The notes under the pieces were generated by a model that had not been told where the DNA came from, ran no database searches, and saw nothing but the letters and a program-made list of their open reading frames with translations. Shown here in pieces: positions 46,056 to 57,729 of a stretch of 60,475 nucleotides of DNA. The stretch comes from Accumulibacter sp. (GTDB taxonomy: Bacteria; Pseudomonadota; Gammaproteobacteria; Burkholderiales; Rhodocyclaceae): assembly GCA_017302455.1 (NCBI GenBank), contig JAFLDO010000031.1, forward strand, positions 1-60,475, in the 5' to 3' direction. The position numbers and the translations under genes are program-made. The first letter of the stretch is position 1; each line of letters begins with the position of its first letter.

Positions 46056-48785
46056 ATGCCAACTGAAACAAAGAACGTCTACGTGTTTGGTGCCGCCCGA
46101 ACCGACGGCGACGCCAAGATGAAGAATATACTCGGAGGCAAAGGCGCCAACCTTGCCGAAATGTGCCGACTGGGAATCGCAGTACCTCCCGGTTTCACGG
46201 TCAGTACCGAAGCCTGCACCGTCTATACCGAGCAGGGCAAGGACGCCGTGTTCAAGCTGATCGAGGCTGAAGTCTTGCAGGGCGTGGCTTTCGTTGAACA
46301 GGAAATGGGGAAGAATTTCGGCGACTCGTCGGATCCGCTGCTACTGTCGGTGCGTTCGGGTTCGCGCGCGTCGATGCCAGGCATGATGGACACCATCCTC
46401 AACCTCGGCCTCAATGACGAGGCGGTGGTCGGACTGGCTCGCAAGGCCAACAACGAGCGTTTTGCCTGGGACTCCTATCGCCGCTTCGTGCAGATGTACG
46501 GTGACGTCGTGATGGGCCTCAAGCCGGTATCGAAGGAAGATCACGATCCCTTCGAAGTCGTCATCGACATGCTCAAGGAGAAGAAGGGTGTTGAACTCGA
46601 TACCGATCTCGACACCGACGACCTGAAGGAGTTGGTGCTGCGTTTCAAGGGCTTGATTCGTGCCCGCGTCGGCCGTGAGTTCCCGACCGATCCCTGGGAA
46701 CAGCTCTGGGGGGCAGTGAATGCGGTCTTTCAGAGCTGGAATAACGACCGCGCCAAGGTATACCGCGAGCTGAACGATATCCCGGATTCGTGGGGCACCG
46801 CCGTCAACGTCCAGGCCATGGTCTTCGGCAATCTGGGCGACAACAGCGGCACCGGCGTCGCCTTCACGCGTGACGCAGGGACTGGTGAGGACCTGTTCAA
46901 CGGCGAGTTCCTGGTCAATGCCCAGGGTGAAGACGTCGTCGCCGGTACCCGCACGCCGCAACAGGTCACTCTCGAGGGTTCGCGCCGCTGGGCCAAACTG
47001 GCGATGGTCAGCGAAGACGAGCGACGGACCAGGTTCCCGTCGCTCGAGGAACTGATGCCCGACATCTACCAGCAGCTCCTGCAGGCCGAAACCAAGCTCG
47101 AAAAGCACTACTCCGACATGCAGGATGTCGAGTTCACGATCCAGGAAGGCCGCCTGTGGATGCTGCAAACCCGCAACGGCAAGCGCACTGGTTCAGCGAT
47201 GGTGCGCATCGCCATGGAAATGCTGCGCCAGGGCATCATCGATGAGAAGGAAGCCTTGCGCCGCGTCGACCCGGAGCGCCTCAACGAACTCCTGCACCCG
47301 GTTTTTGACCCGATCGAGATCAAGAAGGCACGTTCCATCGCGCACGGCCTGCCGGCTTCGCCCGGCGCCGCGACCGGTCAGATCGTCTTCTTCGCCGACG
47401 AAGCCGAGGAATGGGTCAGAAAGGGCAAGGACGTGATCCTGGTACGCCAGGAAACCTCTCCTGAGGACCTGCGCGGAATGAGTGTCGCCAAGGGAATTCT
47501 GACCGCCCGCGGCGGGATGACCTCGCACGCAGCCGTTGTGGCACGTGGCATGGGTAAGTGCTGCATCTCTGGCGCTGGCGCGGTGCGCGTCGATTACCAT
47601 GCACGCACGATGTCGGTCGGCAACGAGACTTGGGCGGAAGGAGACTGGCTTTCGCTCGACGGTTCGACCGGCGAAGTCTACCTGGGCCAGGTAGCCACGA
47701 AGGAAGCGGAACTGACCGGCGACTTCGGAACGCTGATGGATCTGGCCGATCATCACAAGAAACTGGCCGTGCGCGCCAACGCCGATACGCCCGACGATGC
47801 CAGGGCGGCACGCACCTTCGGTGCCAAGGGTATCGGCCTGTGCCGTACCGAGCACATGTTCTTCGAGGGGGAACGTATCAAGGCGGTTCGGGAAATGATC
47901 CTTGCTGACGACGAAGCCGGACGGCGCCGCGCGCTGGCCAAGCTGCTGCCGATGCAGCGTGGCGACTTCGAAGGACTGTTCCGCGAGATGAGCGGCCTGG
48001 CGGTCACCATTCGCCTGCTCGACCCGCCGCTCCACGAGTTCGTTCCTCACGATGAAGCCAACCAGAAGATCATGGCTCACGAGATGAACGTTCCACTGGG
48101 CGTGATCAAGATGCGCGTCGACGACCTGCACGAATTCAACCCGATGATGGGTCATCGCGGCTGCCGCCTCGGTATCAGCTACCCGGAGATCACCGAAATG
48201 CAGACGCGGGCGATCCTCGAAGCCGGTCTGAACATGAAGGCGAAGGGTTTCGATGTCAAGGCCGAAATCATGATTCCGCTGGTCGGCACCGTTCGCGAAT
48301 TCAACGCTCAGGCGCGTGTCATCCGTCAGACCGCAGCGGCCGTTTTCCATGAGCGCGGCGAGGCACTCGACTACCTGCTCGGGACGATGATCGAAACCCC
48401 TCGTGCCGCCCTGATCGCCGACAGTATCGGCCAGCAGGCGCAGTTCTTCTCCTTCGGCACCAACGACCTGACGCAAATGACCATGGGTTTTTCGCGCGAC
48501 GACGCCGGCAAGTTTCTGCCGAGCTATCTGAAAGATGGCATGTACGAGCGCGACCCCTTCCAGTCGATCGACCAGAAGGGCGTCGGCCTGCTGGTGAAGA
48601 TGGCCGTCGAGAAAGGTCGTTCGGTCCGCCCGAGCATCAAGCTGGGCGTCTGCGGGGAGCACGGAGGCGACCCGGCATCGATCGAGTTCTTCCACCGCAG
48701 CGGTCTCGACTACGTGAGCTGCTCGCCGTTCCGGGTGCCGATCGCCCGGCTGGCGGCTGCCCAGGCAGCCATCAACAACGAGTAG
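46056..48785 (+). CDS. ppdK: Pyruvate, phosphate dikinase
   Basis: 909 residues from the ATG at 46056 (MPTETKNVYVFG) with GAGG before it. Motifs: LGGKGANLAEMCRLGIAVPPGFT in the ATP-grasp domain, SVRSGSRASMPGMMDTILNLG, the phosphohistidine loop GGMTSHAAVVARGMGK (His near 491), and the PEP/pyruvate barrel with FFSFGTNDLTQMTMGFSRDD and CGEHGGDPAS. It interconverts pyruvate + ATP + Pi and PEP + AMP + PPi. Directly downstream of the 2-oxoacid oxidoreductase it offers a route from pyruvate to gluconeogenesis, or the reverse under PPi supply. Confidence 0.97.
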   Translation: MPTETKNVYVFGAARTDGDAKMKNILGGKGANLAEMCRLGIAVPPGFTVSTEACTVYTEQGKDAVFKLIEAEVLQGVAFVEQEMGKNFGDSSDPLLLSVRSGSRASMPGMMDTILNLGLNDEAVVGLARKANNERFAWDSYRRFVQMYGDVVMGLKPVSKEDHDPFEVVIDMLKEKKGVELDTDLDTDDLKELVLRFKGLIRARVGREFPTDPWEQLWGAVNAVFQSWNNDRAKVYRELNDIPDSWGTAVNVQAMVFGNLGDNSGTGVAFTRDAGTGEDLFNGEFLVNAQGEDVVAGTRTPQQVTLEGSRRWAKLAMVSEDERRTRFPSLEELMPDIYQQLLQAETKLEKHYSDMQDVEFTIQEGRLWMLQTRNGKRTGSAMVRIAMEMLRQGIIDEKEALRRVDPERLNELLHPVFDPIEIKKARSIAHGLPASPGAATGQIVFFADEAEEWVRKGKDVILVRQETSPEDLRGMSVAKGILTARGGMTSHAAVVARGMGKCCISGAGAVRVDYHARTMSVGNETWAEGDWLSLDGSTGEVYLGQVATKEAELTGDFGTLMDLADHHKKLAVRANADTPDDARAARTFGAKGIGLCRTEHMFFEGERIKAVREMILADDEAGRRRALAKLLPMQRGDFEGLFREMSGLAVTIRLLDPPLHEFVPHDEANQKIMAHEMNVPLGVIKMRVDDLHEFNPMMGHRGCRLGISYPEITEMQTRAILEAGLNMKAKGFDVKAEIMIPLVGTVREFNAQARVIRQTAAAVFHERGEALDYLLGTMIETPRAALIADSIGQQAQFFSFGTNDLTQMTMGFSRDDAGKFLPSYLKDGMYERDPFQSIDQKGVGLLVKMAVEKGRSVRPSIKLGVCGEHGGDPASIEFFHRSGLDYVSCSPFRVPIARLAAAQAAINNE

Positions 48786-48809
48786 ACTCCCGGGTCGGCT
48801 GGCAGGCCA

Positions 48810-48846
48810 CTTCCCCACCTGTACGCTGCTGTGCAGGACGGGGAAG
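48810..48846. repeat. Imperfect two-part hairpin after ppdK
   Basis: CTTCCCC/GGGGAAG encloses CCTGTAC/GTGCAGG with a GCTGCT loop. It lies 24 nt after the ppdK stop and upstream of the clear terminator. Confidence 0.55.
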
Positions 48847-48882
48847 CGAGTCGGGGCTGGCGCTTCGACCTTTCAAGACGAC

Positions 48883-48915
48883 GAGCACCCCTGGCCCCCA
48901 GGGGTGCTCTTTTTT
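48883..48915 (+). terminator. Strong Rho-independent terminator of ppdK
   Basis: A perfect 12-bp stem (GAGCACCCCTGG with its complement) closes a 3-nt loop and is followed by six T residues. Confidence 0.92.
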
Positions 48916-49024
48916 GCTTCGCCGGCAAGCCCGATGAAGGGCTGGGGTTGCCGCTGACTGAGCTTGTGCAACGCCGAACGTCCGCGCTGTCCGCTTTCTG
49001 CGGCCGGCGGCTGGAGCTCGCTGA

Positions 49025-50155
<1,131 letters not shown>

Positions 50156-50164
50156 TGGTATAAT
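50156..50164 (+). promoter_or_regulatory. Extended -10 promoter for yajC-secDF
   Basis: TGGTATAAT (TGn plus perfect TATAAT) overlaps the end of tgt, about 40 nt before the yajC start. No good -35 is seen, as expected for an extended -10 type. Confidence 0.55.
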
Positions 50165-50203
50165 TGTTGGTTTCGTTGAAATTATTCATCTTAGGAGACT
50201 GAT

Positions 50204-50530
50204 GTGCTAATCAGCACTGCCCACGCCCAGACTGCTGCAGCGACCGACCCAACCGGTGGTTTCATGCAACTCCTGCCGATCATTCTGATGTTCGTCGTCC
50301 TCTACTTCCTGATGATTCGGCCGCAGATGAAGCGAGCTAAGGAGCACAAGGCCCTGATCGAAGGCCTCGCCAAGGGTGATGAAGTGGTCACTGGCGGCGG
50401 CATCGCCGGCCGAGTCACTCGCGTCAGCGACAGCTTCATCGCTCTCCAGATCGCCGAAGCCGTCGAAATACACGTTCAGAAACAGGCTGTTACGCTTGTC
50501 TTGCCAAAAGGCACTCTGAAAGAGCTTTAA
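50204..50530 (+). CDS. yajC: Preprotein translocase accessory protein YajC
   Basis: 108 residues from a GTG at 50204; the overlapping ATG at 50202 meets a stop after two codons, and AGGAG lies about 6 nt before the GTG, so the start is clear. One membrane helix (LLPIILMFVVLYFLMIRPQMKR) is followed by the cytoplasmic domain with KGDEVVTGGGIAGRVTRV. YajC associates with SecDF. The secD gene starts 58 nt after its stop. Confidence 0.95.
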   Translation: MLISTAHAQTAAATDPTGGFMQLLPIILMFVVLYFLMIRPQMKRAKEHKALIEGLAKGDEVVTGGGIAGRVTRVSDSFIALQIAEAVEIHVQKQAVTLVLPKGTLKEL

Positions 50531-50588
50531 CCAACCGCCGGGCGCCGCCCCCTCGTGGTCGCCCGCGCCATTCTGACTGCATGCATCC

Positions 50589-52466
50589 ATGAACCGCTAC
50601 CCGCTCTGGAAATACGTTCTCGTCGCCATCGCACTGGTGCTCGGTCTGGTTTACACCTTGCCGAACTTCTTCGGCGAGTCGCCGGCTGTCCAGGTTTCCA
50701 GCGCCAAAGCCACTCTCAAGGTTGATGAGAAGACGCGAGAACGGGTCGCCAGCACGCTACGGAGCGCCAGCATCGAGAACAGCGGCATCTTCCTCGACAG
50801 CAACGGCGTCAAGGTTCGCTTGCTCAACGCCGACAGTCAGTTGCAAGCAAAGGACCTGCTTGAAAAGCAGTTCAACCCGGACCCCACCGACCCCCAGTAT
50901 GTCGTCGCCCTGAATCTGCTGTCGAGTTCGCCTCAATGGCTGACCAACCTGCATGCGCTGCCGATGTACCTCGGCCTCGACCTGCGCGGCGGCGTACATT
51001 TTCTGCTTCAGGTGGACATGAAGGGCGCGCTGACCAAGCGTCTCGACTCGATCAGCGGCGATTTGCGTAGTCTGCTACGCGACAAGAATGTCCGGCATGC
51101 CGGCATCACCCGCGAGGGCGAACGCCTGACCATTCGCTTCCGCGACGGCGATACCCGCGCCAAAGCACGAATCGTCCTCGAGGACAATCAGTCCGATCTG
51201 CTGCTGGCTGATCAGGGAGAAGGCGACGATCTCAAACTGGTCGCCACCCTGAAGCCGGAAGCGATCAAGCGCATCCAGGAATTCGCCGTCAAGCAGAACA
51301 TGACGACGCTGAGCAACCGCATCAATGAACTTGGGGTCGCCGAACCGGTGATCGCCCAGCAGGGTGCCGATCGTATCGTTGTGCAGTTGCCTGGGGTTCA
51401 GGACACCGCCAAGGCCAAGGACATCCTCGGGCGCACGGCGACGCTCGAAATCCGCATGGTCGAGGAGACCGCCGGAGCCCTCGAGGCGGCCCAGGCCGGC
51501 CAGGTCCCCTTCGGCACCGAACTCTATGTCGAACGCGGCGGCCTGCCCCTTCTCGTCAGGAAGCAGGTGGTACTCACCGGCGACCGGTTGACCGATGCGC
51601 AGCCCGGCTTTGACAACCAGACGCACGAACCGGCCGTCCACCTGACGCTCGACTCGGCCGGCGCACGTATCTTCAAGGATGTCACGCGCGACAACGTCGG
51701 CAAGCGAATGGCGATCGTGCTGATCGAGAAGGGCAAGGGCGAGGTGGTTACCGCACCAGTGATCAGGGCGGAAATCGGCGGCGGGCGCGTACAGATTTCT
51801 GGCCGCATGAGCACGATGGAAGCCAACGACACGGCGCTGTTGCTGCGCGCAGGCTCCCTGGCCGCACCGATGGAGATCATCGAGGAGCGGGCGATCGGTC
51901 CGAGCCTCGGCGCCGAGAACATCAAGAAGGGCTTCCACTCGACGATGTGGGGCTTTGCCGCGATTGCCGTCTTCATGATCGCCTACTACGTCCTGTTCGG
52001 CCTGGTGTCGGTGATTGCCCTGGCCGCCAACCTGCTCTTCCTGGTTGCCCTGCTCTCGCTCCTGCAGGCGACGCTGACCTTGCCGGGAATCGCCGCCATC
52101 GCCTTGGCACTCGGCATGGCCATCGACGCCAACGTCCTGATCAACGAGCGGATTCGCGAGGAACTGCGCAACGGATCGACGCCCCAGCTGGCGATCCACA
52201 CTGGCTACGAGCGGGCGTTCGGTACTATTCTCGACTCCAATATCACGACGCTGATTGCCGGCATCGCCCTGCTGATTTTCGGCTCCGGTCCGGTGCGCGG
52301 TTTCGCTGTCGTACACTGTCTCGGGATTCTCACCTCCCTGTTCTCTGCGGTCGTCGTCTCGCGCGCGCTCATCAACCTGATCTATGGCAACCGTCGCAAG
52401 ATCGAGTCGCTGGCCATCGGCCAGATCTGGAAACCCGGCAACACCGCCAATGTGGCAGCCAAATAG
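50589..52466 (+). CDS. secD: Protein translocase subunit SecD
   Basis: 625 residues. First helix YVLVAIALVLGLVYTLPNFF, then the large periplasmic domain with LGLDLRGGVHFLLQVDM, and five C-terminal helices including ALGMAIDANVLINERIREEL (the conserved D and R of RND-type proteins). It uses the proton gradient to help the late stage of Sec export. secF follows 12 nt later. Confidence 0.97.
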   Translation: MNRYPLWKYVLVAIALVLGLVYTLPNFFGESPAVQVSSAKATLKVDEKTRERVASTLRSASIENSGIFLDSNGVKVRLLNADSQLQAKDLLEKQFNPDPTDPQYVVALNLLSSSPQWLTNLHALPMYLGLDLRGGVHFLLQVDMKGALTKRLDSISGDLRSLLRDKNVRHAGITREGERLTIRFRDGDTRAKARIVLEDNQSDLLLADQGEGDDLKLVATLKPEAIKRIQEFAVKQNMTTLSNRINELGVAEPVIAQQGADRIVVQLPGVQDTAKAKDILGRTATLEIRMVEETAGALEAAQAGQVPFGTELYVERGGLPLLVRKQVVLTGDRLTDAQPGFDNQTHEPAVHLTLDSAGARIFKDVTRDNVGKRMAIVLIEKGKGEVVTAPVIRAEIGGGRVQISGRMSTMEANDTALLLRAGSLAAPMEIIEERAIGPSLGAENIKKGFHSTMWGFAAIAVFMIAYYVLFGLVSVIALAANLLFLVALLSLLQATLTLPGIAAIALALGMAIDANVLINERIREELRNGSTPQLAIHTGYERAFGTILDSNITTLIAGIALLIFGSGPVRGFAVVHCLGILTSLFSAVVVSRALINLIYGNRRKIESLAIGQIWKPGNTANVAAK

Positions 52467-52478
52467 GGAAACGCCAAG

Positions 52479-53423
52479 ATGGAATTTTTCCGGATCAGAA
52501 AAGACATCCCGTTCATGCGCCACGCGCTGGTGTTCAACGTCATCTCGCTGCTCACTTTCCTGCTTGCCGTATTCTTCCTGTTCAGCCGCGGGCTGCATCT
52601 CTCGGTCGAGTTCACGGGAGGAACGCTGATCGAACTCAACTACAGCCAGGCCGCCAACCTCGAGAAGTTGCGCGAGGGGCTTGGTAAGGCCGGCTACAGT
52701 GACTTCTCGGTACAGAACTTTGGGTCCAGCCAGGACGTCCTGATCCGGTTGCCCCTCCGGGCCGATCAGAACACGACGCGAATCGGCGAGTCTGTCCTGC
52801 AGGCTCTCAACGCCGAGACCCCGGGAGCCTCGCTGCGCCGGGTCGAGTTCGTCGGACCACAGGTCGGCAAGGAACTGGCCGAAAACGGTGCCCTGGCGCT
52901 CTTGCTGGTGGTCATCGGCATAGTCGTCTACCTGGCCTTCCGTTTCGAGTGGCGTTTCTCCGTCTCCGCGATCATTGCCAACCTGCATGATGTAATCATC
53001 ATTCTCGGCTTCTTCGCCTTCTTCCAGTGGGAGTTCTCGTTGTCGGTGCTGGCGGCGGTGCTTGCCGTCCTCGGCTACTCGGTCAACGAGTCTGTCGTCG
53101 TCTTCGACCGCGTGCGCGAAACCTTCAGGAAAGTACGCGGACTGACGACGCCGCAGGTCCTCGACCACGCGATCACCAGCACCATCTCACGCACCATCAT
53201 CACGCACGGCTCGACCCAGATGATGGTTCTGTCCATGCTGCTCTTCGGCGGCGAGACGCTTTACTACTTCGCCCTGGCGCTGACCATCGGTATCTGTTTC
53301 GGAATCTACTCTTCCGTGTTGGTGGCTAGTCCGCTGGTCATGTGGCTCGGTGTCTCGCGCGAGCAGTTCGTCCGACCCAAGAAACAGATCGAGGGCGCCA
53401 ACGAGGATGGCGCCGTCGTCTAG
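52479..53423 (+). CDS. secF: Protein translocase subunit SecF
   Basis: 314 residues with six membrane helices. GLHLSVEFTGGTLIELNY, VEFVGPQVGKELAENGALAL, GYSVNESVVVFDRVRE (conserved D and R) and RTIITHGSTQMMVLSMLLFGGETLYYFALAL are typical. It forms a complex with SecD and YajC. Confidence 0.97.
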   Translation: MEFFRIRKDIPFMRHALVFNVISLLTFLLAVFFLFSRGLHLSVEFTGGTLIELNYSQAANLEKLREGLGKAGYSDFSVQNFGSSQDVLIRLPLRADQNTTRIGESVLQALNAETPGASLRRVEFVGPQVGKELAENGALALLLVVIGIVVYLAFRFEWRFSVSAIIANLHDVIIILGFFAFFQWEFSLSVLAAVLAVLGYSVNESVVVFDRVRETFRKVRGLTTPQVLDHAITSTISRTIITHGSTQMMVLSMLLFGGETLYYFALALTIGICFGIYSSVLVASPLVMWLGVSREQFVRPKKQIEGANEDGAVV

Positions 53424-53539
53424 CAGGCTTTGCCGACGCCAACGGCCAGAAGCTTGCCGGCCGTAAGAGAGTACCTTGGGGGTTCGGGCCGGCAGAAGTG
53501 GCAACGTGTCACCGCCTGTCTCATCAGATGGAGATGCTC

Positions 53540-54241
53540 ATGAGCAAACAGCGAATCCGGCTTTGGGACCTGCCGACCCGCCTCTTCCACTGGTTGCTGG
53601 CAGGCTTGGTGGTCGCCTCCTTCGTCAGCGGCAAGATCGGCGGCAACGCCATGGACTGGCACGGCAAGTTCGGCCTGGCCATCCTCGGATTGCTGGCCTT
53701 CCGTCTCGTCTGGGGCTTCGCCGGCTCTACCTACGCTCGCTTTGTCAGCTTCCTCCCGACGCCGGCAAAGGTTCTCGCCTATCTAAGGGGTCAATGGCGC
53801 GGCGTTGGCCACAACCCGCTCGGAGCGTTCTCGGTCTTCGGACTCCTGCTTCTGCTCGCCTTCCAGGTTGGAACCGGCCTGTTTGGCAACGACGACATCG
53901 CTTTCCGGGGTCCGCTGTACGAGTTGATCAGCAAGGACTTGAGCGACCGACTGACGGGTCTCCACAAGTTATCGGTGAACGTTCTGATCGCCCTGGTGAC
54001 GCTGCACATCGTCGCCATCGCGTTCTACGTGCGGGTCAAGAAGGACGACCTGATCAGACCGATGCTCACCGGTTGGAAGGATGTCGCTCCAGGCGAAGGC
54101 GCATCGGCCTCGGGCGGCGGCGCGCTACCCCTGGCGGTCGCACTGCTTGTCGCTGTCGCCACGGTCTATGGCGGCTCCGGCGCCTGGCTCCCGACACCGC
54201 CACCACCACCTGTTTCGGCGCCAGCAACGCCGTCCTGGTAA
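53540..54241 (+). CDS. Cytochrome b561 family membrane protein
   Basis: 233 residues. Start ATG 53540, chosen because GGAG lies 6 nt upstream; in-frame ATGs at 53528 and 53534 are alternatives. The DLPTRLFHWLLAGLV segment and later LHKLSVNVLIALVTLHIVAIAFYVR give paired histidines for two b hemes. Four main membrane helices are followed by a linker and a fifth near the C-terminus, ending in a Pro-rich tail. Its convergent neighbour is a cytochrome c' gene; in many bacteria b561 genes pair with such periplasmic cytochromes, so it may exchange electrons between quinone and periplasm. Confidence 0.85.
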   Translation: MSKQRIRLWDLPTRLFHWLLAGLVVASFVSGKIGGNAMDWHGKFGLAILGLLAFRLVWGFAGSTYARFVSFLPTPAKVLAYLRGQWRGVGHNPLGAFSVFGLLLLLAFQVGTGLFGNDDIAFRGPLYELISKDLSDRLTGLHKLSVNVLIALVTLHIVAIAFYVRVKKDDLIRPMLTGWKDVAPGEGASASGGGALPLAVALLVAVATVYGGSGAWLPTPPPPPVSAPATPSW

Positions 54242-54298
54242 GAAAAGACTGTCCAGGGGCAACCCCTGGCAAAAGCCCGCCAGCGGTTGCGCTCGAAC

Positions 54299-54754
54299 TC
54301 AGTCGTTGCGGTACTTGTCGTGGCAGGCCTTGCAGCTTTCGCCCGTCTTCCCGAACTGCACCTTCACGGCGGCGGCGTCGCCGCCGGCGGCGACCTTTTG
54401 CAATTCATTGGCTTCCTTGATGTAGGCCATCGCCAACTCCTTGACCTTGTCCTGCTCCTTGAAGAACTCGGGCTTGACCCGCGTCTTCTGGCCGCCGACT
54501 TCCTTGTCGGTCCCCGGCCCGAACAGCGCACCCATCCCCGAATTGGCCGTCGCCGCGACGACGTTGGCGGCAGCGATGACCTGTTCCTTGTTGTACGTTC
54601 CTTCCAGGTTGGCCTTGATCTTGCCCATGTTCCACGCCATGAAACCGTAACCAGCCTTGCGGGTCTTGATCATTTCTTCCGGCTTCAGGGCCTGCTGCGC
54701 GAGAACGGCACCGGCAAAGCTGGTCAGCACCAGGGCAACCACGACTTTCTTCAT
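54299..54754 (-). CDS. Periplasmic cytochrome c'
   Basis: 151 residues with a signal peptide (MKKVVVALVLTSFAGAVLA), a four-helix-bundle pattern and C-terminal heme site CKACHDKYR at about 141-149. The first helix contains KTRKAGYGFMAWNMGKIK. Cytochromes c' bind NO with a five-coordinate heme, so in a nitrite-reducing organism it may limit NO toxicity. Convergent with the b561 gene, 57 nt apart. Confidence 0.92.
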   Translation of the reverse strand: MKKVVVALVLTSFAGAVLAQQALKPEEMIKTRKAGYGFMAWNMGKIKANLEGTYNKEQVIAAANVVAATANSGMGALFGPGTDKEVGGQKTRVKPEFFKEQDKVKELAMAYIKEANELQKVAAGGDAAAVKVQFGKTGESCKACHDKYRND

Positions 54755-54913
54755 CTTTTCTCTCCGTTAGGTTGACAACACGCTTGCGAGACGTTCGGTG
54801 AGCAAGGACACGAGGCAATCTGCTCCCTCACAGTTTGATTGTAGCGGACGTCCGCGCCACCGTCAGTAACTGCGGTCACGAAGAACCGCTACGGCCGGCC
54901 GGGCGTCTCCCCT

Positions 54914-55249
54914 TCAGACGGCAAACACATGTTTGGTGCGCAGGGTCTTTCCTTCATCAAGAAGTGCCAGCAGGCGATCGACATTGGGATGCTTTCCCGG
55001 ATTGGCGCGCGCGTCCTCGGCGTGCTCGGCAAAGATCTCAAGCCCTTTCTTTGCTGCCTCCGGGGTAATCGCCCCGTAGGTCTGCGCGAGATGGTTGTAG
55101 ACGGCCAGCGATCCCTGACTGCCGGACTTGTTTTCGATGCTGGCCACAACTTCCCCGCCGGCATCGAGCAAACCGATCGCCGCGAGGTGCGATATACCTG
55201 GTAACTTCTTCAAGTTGTCGGAGAACCGGTTCATTTCTCCCACCATCAT
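54914..55249 (-). CDS. Small conserved protein, DUF2322-like
   Basis: About 111 residues. It reads NRFSDNLKKLPGISHLAAIG, then GSQGSLAVYNHLAQTYGAIT and a helical C-terminus with FAEHAEDARANPGKHPNVDRL. I recall similar wording in DUF2322, whose function is unknown. The start is uncertain: ATG 55249 overlaps the stop of the zinc-ribbon gene (ATGA), and ATG 55234 (MNRFSDN) is the alternative. It is the third gene behind purB. No signal peptide or membrane helix. Confidence 0.7.
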   Translation of the reverse strand: MMVGEMNRFSDNLKKLPGISHLAAIGLLDAGGEVVASIENKSGSQGSLAVYNHLAQTYGAITPEAAKKGLEIFAEHAEDARANPGKHPNVDRLLALLDEGKTLRTKHVFAV

Positions 55250-55577
55250 CCCTTCCGATTGCTGATCGCCCCGACGACCATGCCGGCCAAGGCGGCGGCA
55301 AGAGTGATCGACAGGACCGGTCCCCAACTCGCCTGTTCGGGTCCGACAGCGGAAGACCAGACCGCGGTCAGCAAGCCTCCGGCCAGCAAGCCGAAAACCC
55401 CGCCGACGAAAGCACCGCGCTTGACCGCACCGCGTCGTCCGTCCTCACCGCAACAAAAAGGGCAATACAGCGACCCCTTGGGGACTTCCTGCTCGCAGCT
55501 CGGGCAGACCATCATCTCGGCCCCATCCCCGGCCTGCCGCTGCTCCGGCGCATCAAGGGGCGCTTCCTCGGTACGCA

Positions 55578-55578
<1 letters not shown>
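55246..55578 (-). CDS. Zinc-ribbon membrane protein, function unknown
   Basis: 110 residues. An N-terminal zinc ribbon (CPSCEQEVPKGSLYCPFC, about residues 25-42) is followed by two hydrophobic helices with many Gly/Ala (GGVFGLLAGGLLTAVW and ITLAAALAGMVVGAIS). Its ATG (55578) overlaps the purB stop (TGATG) and its own stop overlaps the next gene, so the three are translationally coupled. I do not recognise a family. Confidence 0.72.
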
Positions 55579-56984
<1,406 letters not shown>

Positions 56985-57035
56985 TTACCCGTTAGCGGTC
57001 GGCGCGACAGGCCCACAAACCGCATGTCGCCGCGA

Positions 57036-57044
57036 TGCTATAAT
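57036..57044 (+). promoter_or_regulatory. Extended -10 promoter of the GST-like gene
   Basis: TGCTATAAT (TGn plus perfect TATAAT) lies about 30 nt before the ATG at 57075; no clear -35. Confidence 0.55.
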
Positions 57045-57074
57045 TGCTTAGGATTTTTTACATTCAGGAAGCAC

Positions 57075-57683
57075 ATGAAGCTTATCGGATCATTGACCAG
57101 TCCTTACGTCCGCAAGGCGCGCGTCGTTCTGGCCGAGAAGAAGATCGACTACGACTTTGAGCTCGATTCGCCGTGGACGCCGGAGACGCAGGTGGCCAAC
57201 GTCAATCCGCTGGGCAAAATCCCGGTGCTCGTCCTCGACGACAACACTGTCCTCTTCGATTCACGCGTCATTGTCGAGTACCTCGACAACGTTGCCCCCA
57301 ACAACAAGTTGATGCCCGGCCCCAATCGCGAGCGTAGCGAAATCAAGCGTTGGGAGGCCCTGGCCGATGGCGTGTGCGATGCCGCCGCATTGGTCTTTCT
57401 CGAGAAGAAGCGGCCGGCTGCGCAACAGGGTACTGACTGGATCGCTCGCCAGGAAGACAAGATCATCCGCAGCCTGGAATTCATGTCTGGAGAGCTTGGC
57501 GAAAATTCCTGGTGCATGGGCACTCACTTCTCGCTCGCCGATATCACTGTCGGATGCGCACTCGGTTACCTGCTGTTCCGCTTTCCCGCCATCGACTGGC
57601 GGGAAAAGCACCCTAATCTCGCTCGCCTTTACGACAAGCTGATGCGGCGCGCGGCTTTTGTGGAAACGATTCCGCAGGGTTGA
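57075..57683 (+). CDS. Glutathione S-transferase family protein (SspA/GstN-like)
   Basis: 202 residues. N-terminal thioredoxin-like domain MKLIGSLTSPYVRKARVVLAEK with a Ser/Tyr near the thiol site, PLGKIPVLVLDDNTVLFDSRVIVEYLD (cis-Pro and the E/S pair for glutathione), then a helical domain with FSLADITVGCALGYL. It may be a true transferase or an SspA-like regulator; sequence alone does not decide. AGGA precedes the ATG. Confidence 0.88.
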   Translation: MKLIGSLTSPYVRKARVVLAEKKIDYDFELDSPWTPETQVANVNPLGKIPVLVLDDNTVLFDSRVIVEYLDNVAPNNKLMPGPNRERSEIKRWEALADGVCDAAALVFLEKKRPAAQQGTDWIARQEDKIIRSLEFMSGELGENSWCMGTHFSLADITVGCALGYLLFRFPAIDWREKHPNLARLYDKLMRRAAFVETIPQG

Positions 57684-57729
57684 GGGGCTGGACGCCGATC
57701 CGGCGCGACCTGTGGTGATCTGACGCGCT

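Noticed and set aside
51075-53168. 697-codon minus-strand open frame over secD/secF
   Set aside because: Antisense to clear SecD and SecF; rich in Asp/Gln/Arg with no known motif.
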